A DNA stretch of 64,000 nt from 62-47 sp051954235 (GTDB lineage Bacteria > Pseudomonadota > Alphaproteobacteria > Rhizobiales > Xanthobacteraceae): assembly GCA_051954235.1 (NCBI GenBank), contig JBQCHY010000069.1, positions 5,898 to 69,897 on the forward strand, written 5' to 3'. Positions 34,036-42,535 of the stretch are shown in pieces. The notes beneath the pieces were generated by a model that was not told where the DNA came from, did no database searches, and saw only the letters and a list, made by a program, of their open reading frames with translations. Every line of letters begins with the position of its first letter. Position 1 is the stretch's first letter. The position numbers were made by a program, and so were the translations under genes.

Positions 34036-34230
34036 CCGGAAATCCTTGTGAAATGGAGGCAAATCGGCGCGACGCGGCAGCGTTCGGGCCGGTTTCGGTC
34101 AAATTCGCGCGGACTATAGCGGCCACGGTTTCAATTGCAACGCCGCGGCGGTGTTGTTCCGCCCCGCGTCCGGGTTGGGTTGCGGCGGTTGGCGCAGGCC
34201 TTTAAGGGTGCTACGTCAGGAACCCGGAAA

Positions 34231-35226
34231 ATGTCGAAAAAACCAAGCAAAAAGCCCTCCCGAGCCGCCCGCGCGGCCACCTCCGCCCCCCGCCGTAACA
34301 AAGTCGCGACCGCCGGTGCCCGCGCGGCAAAACGTCCCTCGCCCGACACGGGTGAAGACACCGCGGATCGAATCGCCCGCGCGCTGGAAACCATCGCCGC
34401 CCACCTCGCGAGCGGCGCTCCCGCGACCTCCTCGCCGCAGGACATCGCCAAGGCCGACGCTTTCATCTGGAACCCGAGCGGCCGGCTGATCCCGGTGCCG
34501 AAGGTCAACCGCGTCGAACTCACCCTGCTCAAGGGCATCGACCGGATGCGCGACATCCTGATCGAGAACACCGAGCGCTTCGCCACCGGCCTGCCCGCCA
34601 ACAACGCCCTGCTATGGGGCGCGCGCGGCATGGGCAAGTCGTCGCTGGTGAAGGCGGCGCACGCCAGCGTCAACGCGCGGCCCGACGTCGACGGCCGCTT
34701 GAAGCTGATCGAGATTCATCGCGAGGACATCGAGAGCCTGCCGACGCTGATGGCGCTGCTGCGCGCGGCGTCGAACTTCCTCTTCATCGTGTTCTGCGAC
34801 GACCTCTCCTTCGACGGCAACGACGCCTCCTACAAATCGCTGAAGGCGGTGCTGGAAGGCGGCATCGAAGGCCGTCCCGACAACGTCATCCTCTACGCGA
34901 CGTCGAACCGCCGCCACCTGCTCGCCCGCGAGATGGTCGAGAACGAACGCTCCACCGCGATCAATCCCGGCGAAGCGGTCGAGGAAAAGGTGTCGCTTTC
35001 GGATCGCTTCGGGTTGTGGCTCGGTTTCCACAAGTGCAGCCAGGACGAATACCTCGCCATGGTGCGCGGTTATTGCGCCCACTTCGGCATCACACTCGAC
35101 GACGAACAGCTCGAGCACGAGGCGCTGGAGTGGTCCACCACGCGCGGCTCCCGCTCCGGCCGCGTCGCCTGGCAGTTCACGCAGGAACTCGCCGGCCGCC
35201 TCGGCGTGCGGCTGGCGGTGAAGTAA
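34231..35226 (+). CDS. DUF815-family ATPase (AAA-type)
   Basis: The 331-residue protein from the ATG at 34231 has a basic, Ala- and Lys-rich N-terminal 45 residues and a P-loop domain with Walker A WGARGMGKSSLVKA and Walker B-like FIVFCDDLSFD. Then come a sensor-like LYATSNRRHLL and a C-terminal lid region. This is the DUF815 family of AAA-like proteins, whose function is not established. It is divergent from yajC. Codons upstream of 34231 in the same frame overlap the yajC promoter region and are unlikely to be used. Confidence 0.87.
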   Translation: MSKKPSKKPSRAARAATSAPRRNKVATAGARAAKRPSPDTGEDTADRIARALETIAAHLASGAPATSSPQDIAKADAFIWNPSGRLIPVPKVNRVELTLLKGIDRMRDILIENTERFATGLPANNALLWGARGMGKSSLVKAAHASVNARPDVDGRLKLIEIHREDIESLPTLMALLRAASNFLFIVFCDDLSFDGNDASYKSLKAVLEGGIEGRPDNVILYATSNRRHLLAREMVENERSTAINPGEAVEEKVSLSDRFGLWLGFHKCSQDEYLAMVRGYCAHFGITLDDEQLEHEALEWSTTRGSRSGRVAWQFTQELAGRLGVRLAVK

Positions 35227-35236
35227 CAAGACATGC

Positions 35237-35363
35237 GTGTGCCCCGGACGCTGCGCGGCACGAAGTGATGCGCTGCTGAGCCGGGGCCGTCGCGAATGCC
35301 GTATCTGGAACGGTCCCGGCTCTGCGGCGCACCGCAAGAGCGATGCACCGCGTCCGGGACACG
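35237..35363. repeat. Imperfect palindromic repeat in convergent gap (type F)
   Basis: Arms CCCCGGACG and CGTCCGGGAC lie at the two ends, and GAGCCGGGGCCGT and ACGGTCCCGGCTC form an inner hairpin. It lies between the convergent DUF815 and LysM/LytM genes and probably also acts as a transcription barrier. Only one copy was found in this window. Confidence 0.7.
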
Positions 35364-35369
35364 AGGCGC

Positions 35370-36797
35370 TTACGCCCCGTTCAGGAACTTCAGCGGGTCC
35401 ACCGGCGTCGAGCCCTTGCGGATCTCGAAGTGCAGTTGCGGCGAACCGGCCTCGCCGGACTGGCCGGACTTGGCGATGGTCTGGCCGCGCTTGATGGTCT
35501 CGCCACGCTTCACCAGCAGCTCACTGGCGTGGGCATACGCCGTGACATAGCCGTTGGAGTGTCGCACGAGCACGAGATTGCCGTAGCCCTTCAGTTCGTT
35601 GCCGGCATAAGCGACGACGCCATCCTCGGCGGCCTTCACCGGCGTACCTTCCGGCACCGCGACGTTGATGCCGTCATTGGCCTTGCCGTTGGTCTTGGCA
35701 CCATACGCGGCGACGACGCGGCCACGCACCGGCCAGCGGAAGGTCGGCAGCGCGCCGGTCGCTTCAGCGGCCTTCACCGGCGACGGCGCGGCTTCAACGG
35801 CCGCGGCCGGCGTCTCGACGGCGCTGGCCATCCGCGCCTTCTGCACCGGTTCGGCCGGGGCCTGCGCGACCTGCACCGGCGCGGGCTGCGCGGGAGCCGC
35901 CGACGGCGCGGTGGCGCCGAGCTGCGCCGGTGGCGCGCCCAGTACTGCCGGCGCCGGAGCCGGAGCCGCAGCTGCGACCTTGCGGCCCGGTACCACGATC
36001 TTGCTGCCGATCTTGAGCTGCGCGTTCGGCGCGATGCGATTGGCGCGCGCCAGTTCGGCGACCGAGATGTGATTGTGGCGGGCGATGCTCATCAGCGTAT
36101 CGCCGCGATTGACGTAGTGCGTTCCCGCAGCGGCGGCAGGCGCCGGAGCAGCCGCTGCCACGACCTTCGGCGCCGGTGCCGGCGCAACCGGAGCCGGTTG
36201 CGCGTGCGCGGTCTGCCGCGACGGAATGATCAACTGCTGGCCGGGACGCAGCGCGCGCGGCCCCTTGTAGCCGTTGGCGCGCAGAATCTCCGCCGACGAC
36301 ACGTTGTAGCGCCGCGACAGGCCGTCCAGCGTATCGCTGGTGCCGACGATGATGGTGGTGCCGTTGCCATGATTATGAGCGGGCGCTGCGGCGACCGAAC
36401 GCGGCGCCACGGTGCCGGTGGATTCGATATGCGGCCGCGCCGGCGGCTCATACGATGAGACGCCGCGTCCCCCGCCCGAGGTGCCCGACGAACTCGGATA
36501 GCTGGGATAGCTCTGCGGCGCGGACACCGGTGGCGGCAGCGACGACGAGGTGTAGGACTGTTGCTGCGGCTGCGGCCGGCTGTACTGCGGCAGCTCCTGC
36601 CGCTGAACCTGCGGCGTCGGCGCCGCGTAAGGCGCGCCACGCACCGAACCGGTGGTCTCGCTGCGTGAGTTGAAGGGGTTGTCCGCGAACCGCGTGGACA
36701 TATCGGCGCTGCAACCAGCAAAACCGATCGACATCAGCGCCAGCACCGCAACTTGCGGAACCCGGCGGGAGCAAAACAGGTCGACTACCCGGGACAT
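35370..36797 (-). CDS. LysM/degenerate LytM (M23) lipoprotein, NlpD-like
   Basis: The 475-residue protein has a lipoprotein signal ending in GFAG-Cys29. A Pro/Ser/Gln-rich linker follows, then two LysM domains (about 146-192 and 226-271), an Ala/Pro linker and a C-terminal M23/LytM domain (about 355-475). The catalytic set is lost: the HxxxD ligands read N374 and N378 (NDGIN), and the HxH motif reads QLH (Gln454, His456). This is the pattern of non-catalytic NlpD/EnvC factors that activate cell-wall amidases at division. It is encoded next to pcm and surE, as nlpD is in many bacteria. Confidence 0.88.
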   Translation of the reverse strand: MSRVVDLFCSRRVPQVAVLALMSIGFAGCSADMSTRFADNPFNSRSETTGSVRGAPYAAPTPQVQRQELPQYSRPQPQQQSYTSSSLPPPVSAPQSYPSYPSSSGTSGGGRGVSSYEPPARPHIESTGTVAPRSVAAAPAHNHGNGTTIIVGTSDTLDGLSRRYNVSSAEILRANGYKGPRALRPGQQLIIPSRQTAHAQPAPVAPAPAPKVVAAAAPAPAAAAGTHYVNRGDTLMSIARHNHISVAELARANRIAPNAQLKIGSKIVVPGRKVAAAAPAPAPAVLGAPPAQLGATAPSAAPAQPAPVQVAQAPAEPVQKARMASAVETPAAAVEAAPSPVKAAEATGALPTFRWPVRGRVVAAYGAKTNGKANDGINVAVPEGTPVKAAEDGVVAYAGNELKGYGNLVLVRHSNGYVTAYAHASELLVKRGETIKRGQTIAKSGQSGEAGSPQLHFEIRKGSTPVDPLKFLNGA

Positions 36798-36911
36798 GGT
36801 TACTCACTCATACGCAACACGACTAGGAATTTGAGTAAACACGCGGGCAGTAAACAAGGCTTTAAGTCCGCCAAATTTGATTCACCATTTCATCGTTTCG
36901 ACAGAGTCTCG

Positions 36912-37562
36912 CTACATTTCGCGCGCGAGGCCCGGCAATGCCGGCACGAAGCGCACGTCGAACAACTCGCGCCGCGCGAAGCCATCCGCCGTCGGCGTGA
37001 CGCGCACCAGCGTCTGCCGCCCGTTGGGCGGACCGACCGGCGCGACCATGATGCCGTCCGATTGCAGCCGGTCCGTCAGCGACGCCGGGATATCCGGCAG
37101 CGCCGCGGTGACGATGATGCGGTCGAACACGCCAAGACCGGTGGGCAGCGCCAGGCCGTCCGCCAGCATCACCTCGACATTGTCGTAGTGCAGCTTCGCC
37201 AGCCGCTTCCGCGCGCTGTCCGCCAGCGTGCGAAACCGCTCGATGCTGAGCACCTCCTTGCACAGCCGCGCCAGCACCGCCGCCTGATACCCCGAGCCGG
37301 TGCCGATCTCGAGCACGCGGTGCTCGGGCCGCAACTGCAATTGCTCCGTCATGTAGGCGACGACGAACGGCTGGCTGATGGTCTGGCCGCAGGCGATGCC
37401 GAGCGCGGTGTCGCGCCAGGCCGCGTCGCGATCCGCCGGATCGACGAAGGCGTCGCGCGGCACCTCCTCCATCGCCCGCAGCACCGCCTGATCGCTGATG
37501 CCGCGCCGCCGCAAGCTGAGCTGAAACAGCATCTTCTCCGGCGGATTTTCGATAGGTGACAT
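36912..37562 (-). CDS. pcm: Protein-L-isoaspartate O-methyltransferase
   Basis: Pcm repairs isoaspartyl damage by methylating it with S-adenosylmethionine. The 216-residue length is normal. Motifs are PRDAFVDP, the substrate loop GQTISQPFVVAYMTEQL and SAM-binding motif I VLEIGTGSGYQAAVLA, then FDRIIVTAA. GAGGA precedes the ATG. It sits in the usual surE-pcm-nlpD-like neighbourhood, though a response regulator gene on the other strand separates it from surE. Confidence 0.93.
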   Translation of the reverse strand: MSPIENPPEKMLFQLSLRRRGISDQAVLRAMEEVPRDAFVDPADRDAAWRDTALGIACGQTISQPFVVAYMTEQLQLRPEHRVLEIGTGSGYQAAVLARLCKEVLSIERFRTLADSARKRLAKLHYDNVEVMLADGLALPTGLGVFDRIIVTAALPDIPASLTDRLQSDGIMVAPVGPPNGRQTLVRVTPTADGFARRELFDVRFVPALPGLAREM

Positions 37563-37801
37563 ATAGTCCTCGCAGAGCCCACCTCGTCGTCGCGACGGCG
37601 AAACCCTGACGACATCGCCCGCCGCGCCGATCGTGCACGACTATATCGCGGAGAGGTTTATAGAATTTTTGCCGTCTCCGCATGCCGCATCGCGGCAGAC
37701 GCGTTCCGCAACACTCCCGTGCGGCGCCGGCGCACGTCATCATGTTGATTTTGGTTTCGTTATTTGCGAGTTTCCCGCCACACCAACTAAAGGGTTCCCT
37801 C

Positions 37802-38179
37802 ATGATTGCGTCGAGGCCGCTGGGCGGCTCGGTCTTTCTGGTCGAAGACGAAACCATGATCCGGATGATGGTCGCGGAAATGCTGGTGGACCTCGGTTAC
37901 AGCATTGCCGGCGAAGCCGGAGACGTCAATGAAGCGCTGCGGCTGATCGAGACGCTCGATTTCGACATCGCCATTCTCGACGTCAACGTCAACGGCAAGG
38001 TGATCACACCGGTCGCCCGCGCCATCGCCGCACGTAAGCGCCCGTTCATTTTCGCCACCGGCTACGGCACGCAAGGCATGCCGGAAGAATTCCGCGGCCG
38101 CCCTGCGCTGCAGAAACCATTCCAGATGGAAACGCTGGCCCGCATGGTGGAAGCCGCGCTGAAAAGCGCGATGGCATAG
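37802..38179 (+). CDS. Receiver-only response regulator
   Basis: The 125-residue protein is a single receiver domain with no output domain. The acidic pocket is Glu15 and Asp16 (VEDET), the phosphorylation site is Asp60 (ILDVNV), the switch Thr is Thr86 (ATGYG) and the conserved Lys is Lys105 (QKPF). The ATG at 37802 follows AAGGG; the in-frame extension upstream lies in the divergent promoter region with pcm. No histidine kinase gene is near. Such proteins act as phosphate relays or bind a partner. Confidence 0.88.
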   Translation: MIASRPLGGSVFLVEDETMIRMMVAEMLVDLGYSIAGEAGDVNEALRLIETLDFDIAILDVNVNGKVITPVARAIAARKRPFIFATGYGTQGMPEEFRGRPALQKPFQMETLARMVEAALKSAMA

Positions 38180-38199
38180 GCGGCAAAACCACTATTCTC

Positions 38200-38284
38200 C
38201 GTCATTGCGAGCAAAGCGAAGCAATCCAGTCTTTACTGAGTCAGCTCTGGATTGCTTCGTCGCTTGCGCTCCTCGCAATGACGG
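38200..38284. repeat. Dispersed palindromic repeat, type A
   Basis: CGTCATTGCGAGCAAAGCG and CTCCTCGCAATGACG are the outer arms, with GAAGCAATCCAG and CTGGATTGCTTC inside. It is immediately downstream of the response regulator gene and followed 35 bp later by a type B copy, the same order of pairing as near 13.5 kb but reversed. Confidence 0.85.
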
Positions 38285-38319
38285 AGAGGAAATGTGATCC
38301 CCGTTACTCCGCAGCAATC

Positions 38320-38410
38320 CGTCATGCCCGGGCTTGTCCCGGGCATCCACGAACTTGAGAAGATTACAGAAAGAAAGACATGGATGGCCGGGACAAGCCC
38401 GGCCATGACG
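38320..38410. repeat. Dispersed palindromic repeat, type B
   Basis: CGTCATGCCCGGGCTTGTCC and GGACAAGCCCGGCCATGACG are the outer arms. CATCCAC and ATGGATG lie inside, around an A+T-rich loop. It is in the convergent gap between the response regulator and surE genes, with the type A copy. Confidence 0.85.
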
Positions 38411-38448
38411 AAACGAGAGTCATCAGTCTTGCGAGGGGCAGCCCGCGC

Positions 38449-39216
38449 CTACTTCAGCGTCGCCGCCAACGTGTCCGAAAACGCCTCGTCGGTGCGGTTG
38501 AGCTTGAGCGGCGTCACCGAGATGTAATTCGCGGCAAGCGCGGCGAGATCGGTGCCGGCCTCCGGCGTGTCCATCATCGCCGCGCGCTCGAAGCCGATCC
38601 AGAAATACGGATTGCCGCGGCCGTCGTAACGTTGATCGACTTTCAGGAAGCCGAGGTTGCGCTTGCCCTGCCCAGTCACCTTCACGCCCGCGACATCCTT
38701 TGGCGCGCAAGCGGGGAAGTTGATGTTGATCACGGTGTTCTTCGGCACGCCCGCCTCGATCACCTTGCGAATGATACCTGGACCATATTCGATGCCGGTG
38801 TCCCAGGTCGGATTGCTGCGCGTTTCGAACGAGAATTCCTGCGACAGCGCGAACGACGGCAGGCCGAGAATGGTGCCCTCGAGCGCGCCGGCGATGGTGC
38901 CGGAATAGACCACGTCCTCGGCGACGTTGCGGCCCTTGTTGACGCCGGACAGCACGAGGTCCGGTCCCTTATCTTTCAGGATGTGGCGCGCGCCCATGAT
39001 GACGCAGTCGGTCGGCGTGCCGCGCACGGCGTAACGCCGCTCGCCCACTTCGCGCAGCCGCAGCGGATCGTTCAGCGACAGCGAATGCGACACGCCGGAC
39101 TGATCGAGTTCCGGCGCGACGATCCAGACATCGTCTGACAGCGCTTTCGCGATCTGCTCGACGATCTGCAAGCCCGGCGCGTGAATGCCGTCGTCATTGG
39201 TGCAAAGAATCCGCAT
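38449..39216 (-). CDS. surE: 5'/3'-nucleotidase SurE
   Basis: SurE removes phosphate from nucleoside monophosphates and short polyphosphates. The 255-residue protein starts with the metal-binding LCTNDDGIHAPGL. SGVSHSLSL, TPTDCVIMG and LVLSGVNKGRNVAEDVVYSGTIAGALEG follow, all characteristic. It is downstream of serS, separated by a type B repeat, and fits the conserved serS-surE-pcm order. Confidence 0.94.
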   Translation of the reverse strand: MRILCTNDDGIHAPGLQIVEQIAKALSDDVWIVAPELDQSGVSHSLSLNDPLRLREVGERRYAVRGTPTDCVIMGARHILKDKGPDLVLSGVNKGRNVAEDVVYSGTIAGALEGTILGLPSFALSQEFSFETRSNPTWDTGIEYGPGIIRKVIEAGVPKNTVININFPACAPKDVAGVKVTGQGKRNLGFLKVDQRYDGRGNPYFWIGFERAAMMDTPEAGTDLAALAANYISVTPLKLNRTDEAFSDTLAATLK

Positions 39217-39242
39217 TGCTTCAGCCTTGTGTCCTTGTCTCG

Positions 39243-39330
39243 GTCATGGCCGGGCTTGTCCCGGCCATCCACGTCTTTCTTCTTGCGACGCTGCTAAGAC
39301 GTGGATGGCCGGAATAAATCCGGCCATGAC
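39243..39330. repeat. Dispersed palindromic repeat, type B
   Basis: GTCATGGCCGGGCTTGTCC and GGAATAAATCCGGCCATGAC are the arms, with CCATCCACGTC and GACGTGGATGG inside. It lies in the serS-surE gap. The right arm has the AATAAAT variant also seen at 40952-41039. Confidence 0.85.
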
Positions 39331-39343
39331 GCCTGTGTTGGCA

Positions 39344-40813
39344 TCACCCCGCCCGCTCGATCACCTTCATCCCGCCCATGTAGGGCTGCAACACATCGGG
39401 CACCGCGATGGAGCCGTCTTCCTGCTGATAGTTCTCGATCACCGCGATCAGCGCGCGGCCGACCGCTGTACCGGAGCCATTCAGCGTGTGCACGAAGCGC
39501 GGCTTGTTATCGCCGGCGCGATAGCGCGCATCCATGCGCCGCGCCTGGAAATCGCCGCACACCGAACACGACGAAATCTCGCGATAAGCGCCGCCTTCAC
39601 CTTGTCCCGGCATCCACACCTCGATGTCGTAGGTCTTCTGCGAGGCAAAGCCCATGTCGCCGGTGCACAACGTCACCACACGATAATGCAGACCGAGCCG
39701 GCGCAGCACTTCCTCGGCGCAAGCCAACATGCGCTCGTGTTCGTTGTGCGATTCTTCCGGCGTGGTGATCGAAACCAGTTCGACCTTGGTGAACTGATGC
39801 TGCCGGATCATGCCGCGCGTATCACGCCCCGCCGCACCCGCCTCCGCACGGAAGCAATGCGTCAGCGCGGTGAGACGCATCGGCAATTCCTTCTCGTCGA
39901 GAATGGACTCGCGCACGAGGTTGGTCAGCGGCACCTCGGCGGTGGGGATCAGCCAGAGACCGTATTGCTCTTGAAGCTGTAGGGCACGTTGGACACCGGC
40001 TTCCGTCAATCCAACTGGTTGTGCTCCCGCGCCGGCTTGCTCAAATTCAATCAGCTTTGGTTTGCTGTGATCGGTCAAGCCAAGAATTTGCTCTCGAAAC
40101 ATTGACCTGAACACTTCATGGATTTCTTCCACAGTTAAACTACGGGACGCGCGAAACTGATCCTCGCGAAACTTCGGCAGCTGCGCGGTGCCGAACATCG
40201 CGTCGTCGCGCACGAGCAGAGGCGGATTGACTTCGGTGTAGCCATGCTCGCCGGTATGCACGTCGAGGAAGAACTGGCCGATGGCACGCTCCAGCCGCGC
40301 AAGGCCTTTCTTCAGCACCACGAAGCGCGCGCCGGAGATTTTTGCCGCCGCGTTGAAATCCATCTGGTCGAGCGCCTCGCCGAGATCGTAATGCGGCTTC
40401 GGCGTGAACGTATAATCGCGCTTCGCGCCATAGCGATGATGCTCGACGTTGTCGTGCTCGTCCTTGCCGGTCGGCACCTCGTCGAGCGGCAGGTTGGGAA
40501 TTTGCGCCAGCTCCTGCTGCAACTCGGTGTCGGCGGCTTTCGCCCTGTCTTCGAGCTGTGGCATCGCGACTTTCAGGTCCGCGACCTCCGCCATCAACGA
40601 TGACGCGCGCGCCTCGTCCTTGGCCTTCTTGGCCTCGCCGATTTCCTTGGACGCCGCATTGCGCCGCGCCTGCGCCTGCTCGAAGGCATGGATCGCGCTA
40701 CGCCGCGTCTCGTCGATGCCGAGCAGCCTCTCCGACAGCGCGCCAAGCCCCCGTCGCTTGAGCGCGGCGTCAAAGGCTTCCGGGTTGTCGCGGATCGATT
40801 TGATGTCGTGCAT
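39344..40813 (-). CDS. serS: Seryl-tRNA synthetase with an internal insertion
   Basis: The 489-residue enzyme charges tRNA-Ser. The N-terminal coiled coil (about 30-105) binds the tRNA long arm. The class II core has GYTEVNPPLLV, IPTAEVPLTNL (serine binding), motif 2 FRAEAGAAGRDTRGMIRQHQFTKVEL, the ISSCSVCGDFQARRM stretch and motif 3 GTAVGRALIAVIENYQ. It is about 60 residues longer than E. coli SerS (430). The extra part, residues about 221-284, lies between FREDQF and LWLIPTAEVP and has unusually low G+C. Frame is kept and all catalytic motifs are intact, so the enzyme is probably active. The ATG at 40813 is conserved (MHDIKSIR). Confidence 0.93.
   Translation of the reverse strand: MHDIKSIRDNPEAFDAALKRRGLGALSERLLGIDETRRSAIHAFEQAQARRNAASKEIGEAKKAKDEARASSLMAEVADLKVAMPQLEDRAKAADTELQQELAQIPNLPLDEVPTGKDEHDNVEHHRYGAKRDYTFTPKPHYDLGEALDQMDFNAAAKISGARFVVLKKGLARLERAIGQFFLDVHTGEHGYTEVNPPLLVRDDAMFGTAQLPKFREDQFRASRSLTVEEIHEVFRSMFREQILGLTDHSKPKLIEFEQAGAGAQPVGLTEAGVQRALQLQEQYGLWLIPTAEVPLTNLVRESILDEKELPMRLTALTHCFRAEAGAAGRDTRGMIRQHQFTKVELVSITTPEESHNEHERMLACAEEVLRRLGLHYRVVTLCTGDMGFASQKTYDIEVWMPGQGEGGAYREISSCSVCGDFQARRMDARYRAGDNKPRFVHTLNGSGTAVGRALIAVIENYQQEDGSIAVPDVLQPYMGGMKVIERAG
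39962..40153 (-). other. In-frame low-G+C insertion within serS
   Basis: This segment encodes the extra residues 221-284 of SerS. Over 40021-40140 I count 56 G+C in 120 bases (about 47%), while flanking serS sequence is visibly much richer. The encoded peptide is mixed and helical-looking, with charged and hydrophobic residues (LTVEEIHEVFRSMFREQ, then TEAGVQRALQLQEQYG). I saw no terminal inverted repeat or known element in it. It may be an inserted small element or a lineage-specific loop. Confidence 0.65.
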
Positions 40814-40843
40814 GGGATGGTTCCGGGAATCGGCCTGCGGTTA

Positions 40844-40861
40844 AACTACCGGACGGTAGTT
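40844..40861. promoter_or_regulatory. 18-bp palindrome in the serS leader
   Basis: AACTACCG-GA-CGGTAGTT has perfect 8-bp arms with a 2-bp centre. It ends about 30 bp upstream of the serS ATG on the minus strand, where an operator or an RNA hairpin could affect expression. No T-box or known riboswitch pattern was seen. Confidence 0.5.
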
Positions 40862-40951
40862 GTTCTACCAAGCGGGGCTTCAAGTACCCTGAAACCACAC
40901 GATTTGAAACCTTTAACGGCGATACTTCCGGCAGAGCTGCCACGCCCTCTC

Positions 40952-41039
40952 CGTCATGCCCGGGCTTGTCCCGGGCATCCACGTCTTCCTACGCCTCAAA
41001 ACAAAAACGTGGATGGCCGGAATAAATCCGGCCATGACG
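40952..41039. repeat. Dispersed palindromic repeat, type B
   Basis: CGTCATGCCCGGGCTTGTCC and GGAATAAATCCGGCCATGACG form the outer arms; ATCCACGT and ACGTGGAT lie inside. It separates tatC from serS on the same strand and ends 12 bp from the tatC stop codon. Confidence 0.85.
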
Positions 41040-41051
41040 GCGTCAGGGCCC

Positions 41052-41870
41052 CTACTCCGCCGGCTTGCTTTCCGCGGGCGGCGTCGCGTCGGTCGATGCC
41101 CCGGCCTTTTGATTGGCCGCTTTCTTTTCGACGATCTTCACCGCGATGATCGAGCCCTCGTAAAGCAGCAGCAGCGGCACGGAGAGCGACATCTGGCTGA
41201 TGACATCCGGCGGCGTCAGCACCGCGGCGATCACGAACGCGCCGACGATGAAATAGCGCCGCTTCTCGCGCAGCGTCTTCGAGGTGAGCACGCCGACGCG
41301 GCCGAGCAAGGTCAGGATCACCGGCAACTGGAAGGCGATGCCGAACGCGAAGATCAGCGACATCATCAGCGACAGATATTCGCCGACCTTGGGCAATAGC
41401 GCGATCTGCGCGGTCTCGACGCCGGGCGCCTGCTGCATCCCCAGCGAAAACCGGATCAGCATCGGCAGCACCAAGAAATACACCACCAGCGAGCCGAGCA
41501 CGAAGAAGAACGGCGTCGCGATCAGGTAAGGCAGGAAGGCGTTGCGCTCGTGCTTGTAGAGGCCGGGTGCTACGAACTTGTAGATCTGCGCCGCGATGAT
41601 CGGAAACGAGATGAAACCCGCGCCGAACATCGCCAGCTTGAGTTGCGTGATGAAATATTCGAGCAGCGCGGTGTAGATGAACTTGGAATTTTCCGGCCCC
41701 GCCACCCAGACGAACGGCCACACCAGCACGTTGTAGATTTGCTTGGCGAACACGAAGCAGACGATGAACGCAACGCCGAACGCCAGCAGCGCCTTGATCA
41801 GCCGCCCGCGCAGCTCGATCAGGTGATCCATCAAGGGGGCCTTGCTGGCCTCGATGTCTTCGGCGCTCAT
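41052..41870 (-). CDS. tatC: Twin-arginine translocase subunit TatC
   Basis: TatC is the receptor core of the Tat system for export of folded proteins. The 272-residue protein begins near MDHLIELRGRLIKALLAFG, has six predicted helices and the conserved FAKQIYNVLVWP and FGIAFQLPVILTLLGRVGV stretches. The C-terminal tail is charged. Its start overlaps the tatB end by 4 bp, giving coupled translation in the tatA-tatB-tatC operon. Confidence 0.95.
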   Translation of the reverse strand: MSAEDIEASKAPLMDHLIELRGRLIKALLAFGVAFIVCFVFAKQIYNVLVWPFVWVAGPENSKFIYTALLEYFITQLKLAMFGAGFISFPIIAAQIYKFVAPGLYKHERNAFLPYLIATPFFFVLGSLVVYFLVLPMLIRFSLGMQQAPGVETAQIALLPKVGEYLSLMMSLIFAFGIAFQLPVILTLLGRVGVLTSKTLREKRRYFIVGAFVIAAVLTPPDVISQMSLSVPLLLLYEGSIIAVKIVEKKAANQKAGASTDATPPAESKPAE

Positions 41871-42406
41871 GACGCTTTCGCATCCTTGCGAAGGTCGGCG
41901 TCGAGGTACTGCTCGGCGCTGTGAACCTCCGCCGGCTTGACCTCGGCAGCCGGCGCGACTGCGGCCGTCGCATCGTGCTGTGCGACCTCCGCCTCGCGGG
42001 TGATCGCCAGCGGCTCCGACGCCGCACCATGGGTTTCGGTTTCAATCAGCGGCGTGGTCGACTCCGACGACGCGGTTGTCGATGATGATGTCGACGTCGA
42101 TGCCGGCTCGTTGAGATCGCCGACCTTCATCGCGTCGGTCACGTCCTGCGTCAGCGACGTCAGGATATTGTTCTTGGACAGACTCGAGGCTGTGTCCTTG
42201 ATGTCGTCGAAGGATTTCTTGAGGTCGGCCATTTCGGCCTCGCGCATCGCCTCGTTGAACTGGCCCTGGAACTCGGCGGCCATGCGGCGCACCTTGCCCA
42301 TCCACTGCCCGATCGTGCGCAATACGCCGGGCAGTTCCTTCGGGCCGATGACGATCAGCGCCACGACGCCGATCACGACCAGTTCACTCCACCCGATATC
42401 AAACAT
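41867..42406 (-). CDS. tatB: Sec-independent translocase protein TatB
   Basis: The 179-residue protein begins MFDIGWSELVVIGVVALIVIGPKELP, a single N-terminal helix with the TatB Glu8 and the Gly-Pro hinge, followed by an amphipathic helix (VLRTIGQWMGKVRRMAAEFQGQ). The tail is acidic and rich in Ser and Thr (about 110-179). It is longer than TatA and has the FD start typical of TatB. It lies between tatA and tatC and overlaps tatC by 4 bp. Confidence 0.94.
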   Translation of the reverse strand: MFDIGWSELVVIGVVALIVIGPKELPGVLRTIGQWMGKVRRMAAEFQGQFNEAMREAEMADLKKSFDDIKDTASSLSKNNILTSLTQDVTDAMKVGDLNEPASTSTSSSTTASSESTTPLIETETHGAASEPLAITREAEVAQHDATAAVAPAAEVKPAEVHSAEQYLDADLRKDAKAS

Positions 42407-42535
42407 CCGACAATCCGCTCACACGAGGCGACCGGCGCCCCGCGGCTGGCCTCGCCCGGTCATGCCACAATCGCCACGCATCGGCCACGGCTTTGCCGCA
42501 AGAATCCCGGGCGCCTCGATGCGCGGCTGCGTTCT

